From contig CALVUU010000005.1 in assembly GCA_944363655.1 (NCBI GenBank), positions 1 to 44,030 on the forward strand: a stretch of 44,030 nucleotides of DNA. The letters are read 5' to 3'. Shown in pieces: positions 33,404 to 41,807 of this stretch. Under the pieces are notes generated by a model. It did no database searches, had not been told where the DNA came from, and was given only the letters and a program-made list of their open reading frames with translations. The stretch's first letter is position 1. Every line of letters begins with the position of its first letter. Source of the DNA: an uncultured Bacilli bacterium. GTDB lineage: Bacteria > Bacillota_I > Bacilli_A > RF39 > UBA660. Both the position numbers and the translations under genes were made by a program.

Positions 33404-34668
33404 TTAGCTAATTTGGAAAGGTGAGTTTTGACTGCCATCTCCAGAAATTAAAGTAATATCTGCGTTTAAATAAAAGGTGGGTCTTATAGCATAAGAACTA
33501 TTATAAACACCAAGATTTTCAATATTTCCGTTGGCTGTCAAGAAATATGCCCAAGAAGTGCCCGAATAGCGGGTAATTGTCCAGTCTGAATATCCCATAT
33601 ACATCCAGTTACTATCTCTGTTTACATCATTATTATAATTATATAAAATTGTATTCCAATTTTCTGGACTGGCTGCATAACCGTAATCTGAAACATACAT
33701 TAAGCCAACTTTTGCACTATATGTTGTACTCTCTGCTGGACTTACTATTTCATTTTGATAAGCTGTTTTTACTGGTACATCTCTTATATTTTTTCCTGTA
33801 TTTCCTCCGACTTTCCAGCTTGTTGTTGCTATTTTGTCTGACCACTTATTTCCTAACACGTTCACGTAATTGCCATTTAACATTGTTGTGTTTAATATAC
33901 TATTGCTCCACTCATTATTATTAATATCGCTAGATCCGCTCCAATGGTAATATGACAATTCACTTAAATTTCCTTTATAATATGGATATTTGCTTGATTC
34001 AACCGTTCCTACAGGAGCAATTCCAAGTAGAGTTTGATCTGAATAATCATATTTTATCAATTTTACTTGGTTACCAAACACACCAATGATTCGGTATAAG
34101 TTATCACTTGAACATGTCGCTGCATCAGACCCAAAACACACATAATTATTTGGATTTGCTCCACTAAAGCGGTATGATCCATCTCCTGCTTCTTGTGTTG
34201 CATTTGTATAATTTCCTACTCCATCATGTAAATATATTCCTTCTGCTCCATCTCCAGCAATATCATTAAATTCTTTTATGCAACCTGCTAAATTTGCACC
34301 ACTTATGCATGTATCTGTTAATATTGGTGGATCATACACATCAAAATATACATTTATCTGAAGTATTTGCTTGCATTAATATTCTCTTATTTTCATCATC
34401 CCAAGTAAGTGTACTTCCATTTTCACAACTAGATAATCTTTCGTTAAAAACATATCCCTCCTGCGGCCATGAAGTATCACTACTAACTTCATATTCTCCA
34501 CTATTCTCTTCTGTTTCATACATCATAGTTAAAGCATTAGTATTAACTGTTTTATTACTTTTATTATTTTCAAATATTACTTTTTCATCTTCATTATAAA
34601 ATAAAGTAATTAAAGATATTAAAATAATAATAATTAAACTACTTATTATTAATTACTTTCTTCTTCAT
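33404..34668 (-). pseudogene. frameshifted surface/secreted protein
   Basis: Translation from ATG 34668 (AGAGGTG upstream) gives MKKKVIN and then needs a one-base shift to enter a hydrophobic signal helix (ISSLIIIILISLITLFY). A second shift in a TTTT run near 34344-34347 is needed to continue from TSDKCIF into DVYDPPILTDTCISG. Restored, the product is ~420 residues: signal anchor, short region with TLTWDDENKRILMQ, then a 300-residue domain (NNYVCFGSDAATCSSDNLYR, VKLIKYDYSDQTLLG, DYGYAASPENW, AIRPTFYLNADI) ending in a DUF6273-like 'YaiRP.fyL' pattern. Base use is richer in GC than nearby genes. Two independent indels argue for decay, though homopolymer sequencing error or phase variation is possible. 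Confidence 0.7.
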
Positions 34669-34810
34669 ATCACACCTCTAAAAATATGATAGCAAATAGT
34701 AATTAAATATCTTGTCGAACTATGGATAATTATTTAAATTTTGTAAATAATAACTACTAGGCTATATAAATAATTATAAATTTTAAAATAAACATTTAAT
34801 AGTAATCAAA

Positions 34811-34858
34811 GTGATATCATATTGACTACTAGTAAAAATGCTATCACATTGGTATCAT
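34811..34858 (+). promoter_or_regulatory. repeated operator-like sequence upstream of the RHH gene
   Basis: GTGATATCAT (34811-34820), inverted TATCAC (34842-34847) and GGTATCAT (34851-34858) share a GATATCA-type core. Small RHH repressors usually bind such repeats in their own promoter, so autoregulation is plausible. Confidence 0.4.
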
Positions 34859-34884
34859 TTTTAATAAGAAGTTGGTGGTGTGGT

Positions 34885-35067
34885 ATGAAAACATTTAATC
34901 CATATCCGTTAAGAATCGATGAGGAATTAATGGAAGAATTAAAAGAGATGGCAGAAGTCCATTCAAGAAGTGTTAATAAGGAAATAGAATTCCTTATTAA
35001 AGAAGCAGTGAAAAAATACAAATCAGAAAAAGATGATGAAAATAAAACTAGAAAAAAGACAAGTTAG
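34885..35067 (+). CDS. ribbon-helix-helix (Arc-like) DNA-binding protein
   Basis: From ATG 34885 the protein has 60 residues. The strand-forming NPYPLRIDEELMEELKEMAE, then HSRSVNKEIEFLIKEAVKKY is the classic Arc/MetJ ribbon-helix-helix pattern ('plRi..el.e.lke.A....rSvN.EI..li'), followed by a Lys/Asp/Glu tail. The extended frame upstream is not supported by a ribosome binding site; a GGTGGTG-rich stretch precedes 34885. It stands alone without a toxin gene. Its stop codon overlaps the gatB stop inside a shared terminator. Confidence 0.85.
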   Translation: MKTFNPYPLRIDEELMEELKEMAEVHSRSVNKEIEFLIKEAVKKYKSEKDDENKTRKKTS

Positions 35068-35085
35068 TTTTCTAACTTGTCTTTT
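35054..35085. terminator. bidirectional terminator between RHH gene and gatB
   Basis: Perfect 14-bp stem AAAAGACAAGTTAG/CTAACTTGTCTTTT with loop TTTT. Both stop codons lie in the left arm. T runs exist on both strands. Confidence 0.9.
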
Positions 35086-36494
35086 AATATTTCTTTAGTT
35101 ATTACTGGGTTGGCTTTACCTCTAGTTTCTTTCATTACTTGACCAACGAAATAATCAAAAAGGTTAGTTTTACCATTTTTATATTCTTCTATTTGCTTAG
35201 TATTATTGGCAAGTATTTTAGTAATTATTGCTTCAATTTCTATTTTATCTGTTATTTGAGCAGTATCTTTACTAATATATGTTTTAGGTTCTTTTTCTTC
35301 TTCAAGAGCTTTAAAGAATATTTCTTTAGCTTGTTTTGAAGAAATAGTTCCATTTGTTTGATTATCTATTATTTGTTTTAATAATGTTGGTTTTAAGTAA
35401 AATTCATTTAATGTTATATCTTCTTTACTTAAATAAGCAATAATATTTACTATTAACCAGTTGGCGGATGTTTTAGCATCCATTCCAAGATGTACACATT
35501 CTTCAAAATAATCCGCATATTCTTTTTCTTTTATTATAATATTTGCATCATATTCTGATAAACCATAATTATTAATATACATTTTTTTTCTTTCTCTTGG
35601 AAGCATTGGAATTGATGCTTTTATTTCATCTAACCAAGATTTATCAATTTTATATTTAGGTATATTTGGTTCGACAAAGTATTTGTAATCTATTGCATCA
35701 ACTTTACTACGCATTCTTATAGTAGTACCCGTCTCTTCATCAAAACGTCTTGTTTCTTGTTCTACTTTGCTATAACGTCCTGCATCTTTTAATTCTGTTT
35801 GTCTTTTTATTTCATATTCGATTGCTTCATAAACATTGCTAAAAGAATTAACATTCTTTATTTCTACCTTTGTACCAAGTTCGGTTGCATTGATATCCAT
35901 TATCGATACATTGACATCACATCTAATTTGCCCCTTTTTAGGATCGGCATCAGAGATGCCACAATATTGATAAATTCTGCGCATTGCTTCTAAGAAAGCA
36001 ACTGCTTCAGCAGCAGAATTTAAACATGGTTCTGTAACTAATTCAAGTAGTGGTACTCCTGATCTATTATAATCGATTAGGGTAGCATCTTCATAGTGAT
36101 CTAAGGAAGCTGAATCTTCTTCTAAGTGTATATCATGTATTAATACTTCTTTTTCATAATCATCACAATCAATTGTAATAGAACCATTTACCCCGACAGG
36201 GTCATGCATTTGAGTAATTTGGTATCCTTTAGGTAAGTCAGGATAGTAATAGTTTTTCCGGTCAAAATACATGTAATCTGGTTGTTTACAACCTAAGACG
36301 ATACTCATCATTAAAGCTTTTTTAATGCATTCTTTATTTACTACTGGTAATGTTCCAGGAAAAGCCATATCTAAGGCTTGAACATTAGTATTTGGTATTT
36401 CACTATATGTATTAGAAGCACTAGAAAATACTTTAGAATTACTTGTAAGTTCACAGTGCATTTCTAAACCTATTACTGCTTTATATTTATTCAT
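35064..36494 (-). CDS. gatB: Asp/Glu-tRNA amidotransferase subunit B
   Basis: GatB phosphorylates misacylated Glu-tRNA(Gln) or Asp-tRNA(Asn) and binds the tRNA. From ATG 36494 (GGGGGAT upstream) it has 476 residues, with the family blocks KYKAVIGLEMHCEL, NYYYPDLPKGYQITQ, GVPLLELVTEP, KKGQIRCDVNVS, TKVEIKNVNSF and the YqeY/GatB tail domain at about 330-476 (ending GKANP...). Normal length. Overlaps gatA by 8 bases. AsnRS is encoded nearby, so the likely substrate here is Glu-tRNA(Gln). Confidence 0.97.
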   Translation of the reverse strand: MNKYKAVIGLEMHCELTSNSKVFSSASNTYSEIPNTNVQALDMAFPGTLPVVNKECIKKALMMSIVLGCKQPDYMYFDRKNYYYPDLPKGYQITQMHDPVGVNGSITIDCDDYEKEVLIHDIHLEEDSASLDHYEDATLIDYNRSGVPLLELVTEPCLNSAAEAVAFLEAMRRIYQYCGISDADPKKGQIRCDVNVSIMDINATELGTKVEIKNVNSFSNVYEAIEYEIKRQTELKDAGRYSKVEQETRRFDEETGTTIRMRSKVDAIDYKYFVEPNIPKYKIDKSWLDEIKASIPMLPRERKKMYINNYGLSEYDANIIIKEKEYADYFEECVHLGMDAKTSANWLIVNIIAYLSKEDITLNEFYLKPTLLKQIIDNQTNGTISSKQAKEIFFKALEEEKEPKTYISKDTAQITDKIEIEAIITKILANNTKQIEEYKNGKTNLFDYFVGQVMKETRGKANPVITKEILKDKLEN

Positions 36495-37944
36495 GTTTAT
36501 CCCCCGCAATCATACCTTTATAATTCATAGTGGATTCTAGAGCATAGGCAATATTTAAAACGTTGGCATCATCATAACAATTACCAGTTATATTTATTCC
36601 AACAGGAAGAGAATCAATAAAACCGTTAGGTATAGTAATTGATGGAAATCCTCCGAAGTTACCTATTTGTAAATGATTTTCAAGTATAGATATGTTATTG
36701 CTAGATAACTCATCTTTAGCCCCATCAATATAAGGGGCAACACCAGTAGAAACTGGTAAGATTAAAGCATCGTAACTACTGAATAACTCTTTCATTTTAT
36801 CAACAATTAATCTTCTTACCCTCTGAGCATTAACAAAATATCTTTCTTGATTTTCTTTTTGCAAGATATATGAACCAATTACAAATCTTCTTTTAATCAG
36901 TGGGGAAAATCCATTAGTTCGGTAATCCTTCATTAATTTTTCATAAGTATCACCCTTGCCCCTTGGTCCAAATATAATTCCTGTTAAGTTTGACATGTTA
37001 CTTGTGGCCTCAGCACAAGATAGGCATACATAGACACTAGGAATGGCTTTTAAAAGTTGATAATCAAAAGAAACGCTATCAATACTTACACCGATATTAC
37101 GTAATTTATCTAGAGATTCATTAAATATTTCTAAATGTCTTTTTAATTCATTTGAAGCATTAGGATAATTATTTATATCTGTTATTTCTTTTATGTAGAA
37201 AAGTTTTTTACCTTTAACTAAGCCATTGATAGAATCATACAAATGAATATTACTAGAATCCCAACTAGTTTGATCGTGCTCATCAATACATTTCATGGCA
37301 TCAACTACTATTGCAGCATCCTTAACGCTACGCGTTAAGACTCCACAAGTATCTAGGCTTGATGCAAAGGGAAAAAGCCCATATCTTGAAATCATTCCAT
37401 AAGTTGGTTTATAACCTACTATGCCACAAAATGCTGCGGGTTTACGGATAGAATCTCCAGTATCACTTCCTAAAGCATAAGGATAAACTCCAGCTGCCAC
37501 TGCTGCTGCAGAACCACTAGAAGATCCTGCACACATTCTTAATGTATCCCAAGGATTGCGAATAACACCGGTATGAGCAGTTGTACCAGTGCCTCCCATA
37601 CCAAATTCATCTAAAGCTGTTTTATTAACAGCAACAGCGCCATGACGCTTTAAATTAGCAACAGCTGTTGCATCAAAAAAAGGAACATAAACTTTTAAAG
37701 TATTGCTTGAACCAGTTGATAATATACCTTTAGTAGAATAATTATCTTTAATTCCATAAGGAATACCTGAAAGAAAATCATCAGTTACTTCACTACCGGT
37801 GGCATCATCTATAATAGTTACAAACGCATTACATTTACTTTGTAATTCATGAGATTTTTTTAAAGATTCTTTTACTAGTTCTTCACTAGTAATTTCACCA
37901 TTTTTAAGCATTTCATGTAATTTTTCAATTCCTAATTCCGTCAT
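36487..37944 (-). CDS. gatA: Asp/Glu-tRNA amidotransferase subunit A
   Basis: GatA is the amidase that releases ammonia from glutamine for GatB. The 485-residue protein contains GIPYGIKDNYSTKG (catalytic Lys), GGTGTTAHTG, CAGSSSGSAAAVAAG (cis-Ser) and GSDTGDSIRKPAAFCG with the nucleophile Ser. The usual DTGGS is DTGDS here. The rest of the signature is intact, so activity is expected. The start ATG 37944 overlaps the gatC stop (TAATG), with GGTGGGG upstream. Confidence 0.97.
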   Translation of the reverse strand: MTELGIEKLHEMLKNGEITSEELVKESLKKSHELQSKCNAFVTIIDDATGSEVTDDFLSGIPYGIKDNYSTKGILSTGSSNTLKVYVPFFDATAVANLKRHGAVAVNKTALDEFGMGGTGTTAHTGVIRNPWDTLRMCAGSSSGSAAAVAAGVYPYALGSDTGDSIRKPAAFCGIVGYKPTYGMISRYGLFPFASSLDTCGVLTRSVKDAAIVVDAMKCIDEHDQTSWDSSNIHLYDSINGLVKGKKLFYIKEITDINNYPNASNELKRHLEIFNESLDKLRNIGVSIDSVSFDYQLLKAIPSVYVCLSCAEATSNMSNLTGIIFGPRGKGDTYEKLMKDYRTNGFSPLIKRRFVIGSYILQKENQERYFVNAQRVRRLIVDKMKELFSSYDALILPVSTGVAPYIDGAKDELSSNNISILENHLQIGNFGGFPSITIPNGFIDSLPVGINITGNCYDDANVLNIAYALESTMNYKGMIAGDKHE

Positions 37945-38240
37945 TACCCCACCACCTTTGGCACTTTAATTTCCGCATTTTCATAAGAATCACAATTTTT
38001 AAGTAATTCTTCAATGGGAATAGATTCTTCTGCTTCATGACTTCTTAAAACAAACTCAAAATCATCTAAGGCATGGGTCATTGGTGTAACCTCACTAATA
38101 TTAGTAATATTAGCAATAATTTGCATATTTTCATCAATAATATCAAACTCTTTTAAAACTAATTCATTTTCTTCTTTAGTTAAACCGATAAGCAATTTAT
38201 CAGCATAACTATCTACCATTTCTTTTGTGAATTTATTCAT
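37944..38240 (-). CDS. gatC: Asp/Glu-tRNA amidotransferase subunit C
   Basis: GatC is a small stabilising subunit of GatCAB. From ATG 38240 (AAGGAG upstream) it has 98 residues with the expected sequence of blocks: LIGLTKEENELVLKEFDII, NISEVTPMTHAL and the tail LRSHEAEESIPIEELLKNCD. The longer reading frame upstream overlaps the Fic gene and is not needed. Order gatC-gatA-gatB with overlaps indicates one operon. Confidence 0.95.
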   Translation of the reverse strand: MNKFTKEMVDSYADKLLIGLTKEENELVLKEFDIIDENMQIIANITNISEVTPMTHALDDFEFVLRSHEAEESIPIEELLKNCDSYENAEIKVPKVVG

Positions 38241-38253
38241 TTTCTTCTCCTTA

Positions 38254-38871
38254 TTATCTTGATTCATTAGTTAATTCCTCACTACGACTTACTAGTCCTT
38301 TTTCGATTTCAATTTCTAACATACTTTTACCAATGTGGCCATATTTTACCCCAAGATTAAGATTTTCTTTATTCATTCTTGACCATTTTAATTTATAATC
38401 AGGAATATATTTATTAACAAATTCTCTTAAAAATTCTCTTGTAGTTCTTCCATTACCTTCCCGAAAGGGATGGACGGTTAATATATCGTAATAAAATTCA
38501 GAAAGAAATATAACAAAATCTTGATATGTACGACATTTAAGAAAGTCATTATGCATTTCATCTAATACTATTTTTAAACTATTTTCTATTTCTTTACTAG
38601 TTGTAAAATAAAAATCTTTACGCATATCAACATTACGAAATAGACCCGCAAAATCATAGATATCTTTAAAAAGATAACGATGGATATCTTGATAATGTTT
38701 TGTATCAAAATTACCATCAATAGGATTATCATATAATTCGGTTAATCTTTTAAAAGTAACATCTGCTTCAACTTGTCTTAAAGTTTCGGCATCAGTTATT
38801 CCTAATTTATTTTTCAAAACATTAGTTCCAGGATAAAAATAATTATCCCAATTAGCATCTAGATTTTCCAT
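38254..38871 (-). CDS. Fic family toxin (AMP-transferase-like)
   Basis: This 205-residue Fic protein has an intact catalytic loop HPFREGNGRTTREF starting at His134. Upstream are DIYDFAGLFRNVDMRK and YFTTSKEIEN, the beta-flap region for target docking. Fic toxins modify targets such as gyrase or topoisomerase IV by adenylylation. No inhibitory helix is seen in the protein itself; a VbhA-like antitoxin gene precedes it and overlaps by 20 bases, and GGAG for ATG 38871 lies inside that gene. This matches class I Fic toxin-antitoxin pairs. It sits immediately before gatC in the same direction. Confidence 0.92.
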   Translation of the reverse strand: MENLDANWDNYFYPGTNVLKNKLGITDAETLRQVEADVTFKRLTELYDNPIDGNFDTKHYQDIHRYLFKDIYDFAGLFRNVDMRKDFYFTTSKEIENSLKIVLDEMHNDFLKCRTYQDFVIFLSEFYYDILTVHPFREGNGRTTREFLREFVNKYIPDYKLKWSRMNKENLNLGVKYGHIGKSMLEIEIEKGLVSRSEELTNESR

Positions 38872-39007
38872 TATTTTGATCTCCTTTTTTTCTTACTAAC
38901 GCTTCATCATTATTTAATACTTCTTCAATTGCTTCTTCACTTACTTTTAAATCTTCTAAATCTAAACTTGCTAAAGCCTCTAGAACAGCTTCTTTACAAT
39001 CATTCAT
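38852..39007 (-). CDS. VbhA-like antitoxin of the Fic toxin
   Basis: The 51-residue protein (MNDCKEAVLEALASLDLEDL, then KVSEEAIEEVLNNDEAL and a basic tail) has the order seen in VbhA-type antitoxins: 'a.Aasl.leGl..s.e......v.g'. The (S/T)xxxE(G/N) inhibitory motif appears as SLDLED (14-19), with Glu18 in place and Asp instead of Gly/Asn. It starts at ATG 39007, overlapping the kinase gene by 8 bases, and overlaps the Fic start by 20 bases. Ribosome binding is weak, so translation is coupled. Confidence 0.75.
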   Translation of the reverse strand: MNDCKEAVLEALASLDLEDLKVSEEAIEEVLNNDEALVRKKGDQNNGKSRC

Positions 39008-39554
39008 TTTTATCAATTTTTTCTAATAAATCATTAAGTTTTTGATGAAATTCATCAATTGATCCATTATTATTTATAAAATAATCCGCGTAGGCGATTG
39101 GCCCAGCTTTAGCAATATTTTCAATTTCAGAAATATCTCTTTTTATAGCATCGACCCTACTAAAAGGTCTTTCTACTCTTGTAGCTAACCTTTGATATCT
39201 TACCGTTTTATCAGCAGTAACTGCTATTATAATTACTTGACTATCAAATTTATCTTGGACGATTTTTAATTCATCCCAAGAATAAAGACTTTCTACAACT
39301 ACATTTCCTTCTTTAACTAAATTTTCTAATTTTGGTAAATTAAGAGTAGCAAATACACCCATACCACCATATTTACGTAATTTCTCACGCATCATGCGTT
39401 CATTTTCAGGGTTAACTTCTAATCCTTCTTCTTGTAATTTTTCAAAAGTTATAGCTCCAAAATATATTCTTTTATAGCCTTTCTTTTCAATATAATCACA
39501 AGCAACCGTCTTACCTACCCCACACATACCAACAACAATAATAATTTTATTCAT
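39000..39554 (-). CDS. P-loop kinase of the UPF0200/dephospho-CoA kinase-like family
   Basis: The 184-residue protein has the P-loop GMCGVGKT (9-16), then KRIYFGAITFEKLQEEGLEV, ENERMMREKLRKYGGMGVFA, VVVESLYSWDELKIVQDKF and RYQRLATRVERPFSRVDAIKRDISE, ending YADYFINNNGSI. The block order (G...GK, lR...G, v..GiRs..E, R...R..D, AD..i.N) is that of the UPF0200 group, annotated as dephospho-CoA kinase-like, best known in archaea. The phosphate acceptor is unproven. Its start overlaps the previous gene by four bases, and AGGAG precedes it. Confidence 0.75.
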   Translation of the reverse strand: MNKIIIVVGMCGVGKTVACDYIEKKGYKRIYFGAITFEKLQEEGLEVNPENERMMREKLRKYGGMGVFATLNLPKLENLVKEGNVVVESLYSWDELKIVQDKFDSQVIIIAVTADKTVRYQRLATRVERPFSRVDAIKRDISEIENIAKAGPIAYADYFINNNGSIDEFHQKLNDLLEKIDKNE

Positions 39555-40411
39555 TTTCTTCTCCTATCTAAGCAAAATTCTTCCATTATTTTTCTTTCTT
39601 CTTCTGTATCAGGAATCCAAAGTTCATGTTTACCATCAGAAAGTTTAAGTAAATGGGTAAACTTTGTTGGATTTACTTTAACTTTATATAAATCAATATA
39701 AAAATCAATATCTAGGCTTGCAGATGCAGCAAGCATTTCAAGTAAATTACTAGCATTATATGCTTGTAATTCAGGATGTTTTTGAAATTCTTTTATTAAT
39801 ACTTTTTCATATAAAGCGATATCCATTAAATTTTTTTTAGGTACTGCTTGCTGATAATGTTTTTTTAATTCATCTAAATCAATGCCAGTTTCAAGAAATT
39901 CTCCGAAAGAATTATAAGCAATATAGCATTTTTTTACTTTATCTTCGATAAAATAACATCCATTATTGGTTGTTGCTACAATATCTGCTTTATTAATAGG
40001 TAATGTAATTATAGTATTTTGAGTAACTATTAAATCTTGTTTATTTTTAGTATCGCGTAAACTTATAATGCCACCAACATAAACGATATCACTAATATTA
40101 TCATATAAAGTATTACCAAAATTATCAATTATTTTATAACATTCCTCATTATAAATTATAAAATATTTACCAGTATGATAAATTATTTTTCCATCAATAT
40201 CAAGGGCATTTCCATCACAATCAATAAGTTTTAATGGTGATGAAAAAATAAGGGAATATTTACCTTGCGTTGATATTATCGGTGGAGCATAAGCCATTAA
40301 TTTTTGATAAACTTCTTCGATATTATCAGGTGTTAAAAAAGCTAAATCTTTTTTATGTCTACTTGCTTTTATACCGTTTTGGGTTTCTAAATCCTTAGTA
40401 ATGCTTAGCAT
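39551..40411 (-). CDS. cytoplasmic protein of unknown function
   Basis: The protein has 286 residues with no signal or membrane helix. The first ~180 residues look beta-rich (YSLIFSSPLKLIDCDGNALD, KIIYHTGKYFIIYNEECYKI, DIVYVGGIISLRD), suggesting a WG-repeat or propeller-like fold; the last ~100 are helical (KKNLMDIALYEKVLIKEFQK, LLEMLAASASLDIDFYIDLYK). I recognise no family. It lies between asnS (9 bases upstream) and the kinase (4-base overlap), so it belongs to the translation-centred operon. AGAGGT precedes ATG 40411. Confidence 0.6.
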   Translation of the reverse strand: MLSITKDLETQNGIKASRHKKDLAFLTPDNIEEVYQKLMAYAPPIISTQGKYSLIFSSPLKLIDCDGNALDIDGKIIYHTGKYFIIYNEECYKIIDNFGNTLYDNISDIVYVGGIISLRDTKNKQDLIVTQNTIITLPINKADIVATTNNGCYFIEDKVKKCYIAYNSFGEFLETGIDLDELKKHYQQAVPKKNLMDIALYEKVLIKEFQKHPELQAYNASNLLEMLAASASLDIDFYIDLYKVKVNPTKFTHLLKLSDGKHELWIPDTEEERKIMEEFCLDRRRK

Positions 40412-40419
40412 AATAACCT

Positions 40420-41790
40420 CTAAAAATCACAATTACCTGGTGTACGATAATATGGTATTACATCACGAATATTATCCATACCCGTTAAATACATGACTAG
40501 TCTTTCAAAACCTAAACCAAATCCGGAATGAACGCAGGTGCCATATTTACGTAAGTTTACATACCAATACATATCACTTGGATTCATATCAAGTTCCTTC
40601 ATTCTTGTAACTAATTTATCATAATCATCTTCTCTTTGGGAACCACCCATAAGTTCACCAACACCTGGTACTTCAAGATCAACGGCTGCAACAGTTTTAC
40701 CATCAGGATTTTGTTTCATGTAAAACGCTTTAATATCTTTTGGCCAATTAGTAATAAATACTGGGCCATCAAAATATTCTGTTATATATTTTTCGTGTTC
40801 TTTTGCTATATCTTCACCATAATTGGGTTCAAATTCCCATTTTTGTTTAGCGTTTTTTAATACGGTTATTACTTCTTCATGGGTAACTCGGGCAAATTTA
40901 GAATTTACTAATTTAGTTAATTTTTCTATTAAACCTTTTTCTACAAATTTATCTAAAAATTCCATTTCATCTTTGCCTTCTTTAAGACAATAATTGATAA
41001 CATATTTTAACATATCTTCTTCGACATCCATAAGCCCGTTGATATCACAAAAAGCAATTTCTGGTTCAATCATCCAAAACTCAGACATATGAGTTTTGGT
41101 GTTAGAATTTTCTGCCCGAAAGGTTGGACCAAACGTATAAATTTTGGAAAAAGCCATGGCATATGTTTCTCCTTCAAGTTGTCCTGATACAGTAAGACCC
41201 GCTTTTTTACCAAAGAAATCTTTATCATATTCTACCTTACCATTTTTAGCAATACGATTTAAATCAAGAGTTGTAACTTGAAACATTTCGCCAGCGCCTT
41301 CACAATCACTCGCCGTAATTATCGGTGTATTAACATAAACATAACCATTATCCCCAAAATACTTATGAATTGCTTGCGCCGCAAGGGAACGAATGCGAAA
41401 TACAGCTTGAAACATATTAGTTCGTGGTCTTAAATAGGCTTGTTCTCGTAAAAATTCTTTAGTATGTCTTTTTGGTTGAATTGGATAATCTTCAGGGCAT
41501 TCACCAAGAATAGTTATTTTATTTGCTTTAACCTCAATATCTTGATTACCACTGGATTTAACCAAAATACCTTCAACTTCTAGAGAACAACCTACTAATA
41601 ACTTAGATAATTCATTAAAATTATCTAAGTTATTATCATAAACTATTTGTAAATGTTTAAAACAAGTTCCATCAGAAAAATCAATAAAACCAAATTCTTT
41701 CTGAGGACGATGATTTCTTATCCAACCACTTACAGTTATTTTTTTATCCAATAATTCATTCTTTTTTTCTAAAGTTTCTTTAATCGTCAT
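40420..41790 (-). CDS. asnS: asparaginyl-tRNA synthetase
   Basis: AsnRS charges tRNA(Asn). The 456-residue class IIb enzyme has the N-terminal OB-fold (GWIRNHRPQKEFGFIDFSDG), motif 2 region FGPTFRAENSNTKTHMSEFWM, and motif 3 GFGLGFERLVMYLTGMDNIRD. ITASDCEGAGEMFQVTTLD and the end IRDVIPYYRTPGNCDF are diagnostic of AsnRS rather than AspRS. Full length. AAAGGA precedes ATG 41790. Its presence means GatCAB is not needed for Asn-tRNA. Confidence 0.98.
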   Translation of the reverse strand: MTIKETLEKKNELLDKKITVSGWIRNHRPQKEFGFIDFSDGTCFKHLQIVYDNNLDNFNELSKLLVGCSLEVEGILVKSSGNQDIEVKANKITILGECPEDYPIQPKRHTKEFLREQAYLRPRTNMFQAVFRIRSLAAQAIHKYFGDNGYVYVNTPIITASDCEGAGEMFQVTTLDLNRIAKNGKVEYDKDFFGKKAGLTVSGQLEGETYAMAFSKIYTFGPTFRAENSNTKTHMSEFWMIEPEIAFCDINGLMDVEEDMLKYVINYCLKEGKDEMEFLDKFVEKGLIEKLTKLVNSKFARVTHEEVITVLKNAKQKWEFEPNYGEDIAKEHEKYITEYFDGPVFITNWPKDIKAFYMKQNPDGKTVAAVDLEVPGVGELMGGSQREDDYDKLVTRMKELDMNPSDMYWYVNLRKYGTCVHSGFGLGFERLVMYLTGMDNIRDVIPYYRTPGNCDF

Positions 41791-41807
41791 TTTATTTTAT
41801 CCTTTCA

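Noticed and set aside
33577..33924. plus-strand 115-codon ORF
   Set aside because: Antisense of the surface-protein pseudogene; Leu/Tyr/His-rich composition is that of reversed coding sequence.
40636..40860. plus-strand 74-codon ORF inside asnS
   Set aside because: Shadow frame opposite conserved asnS motifs.
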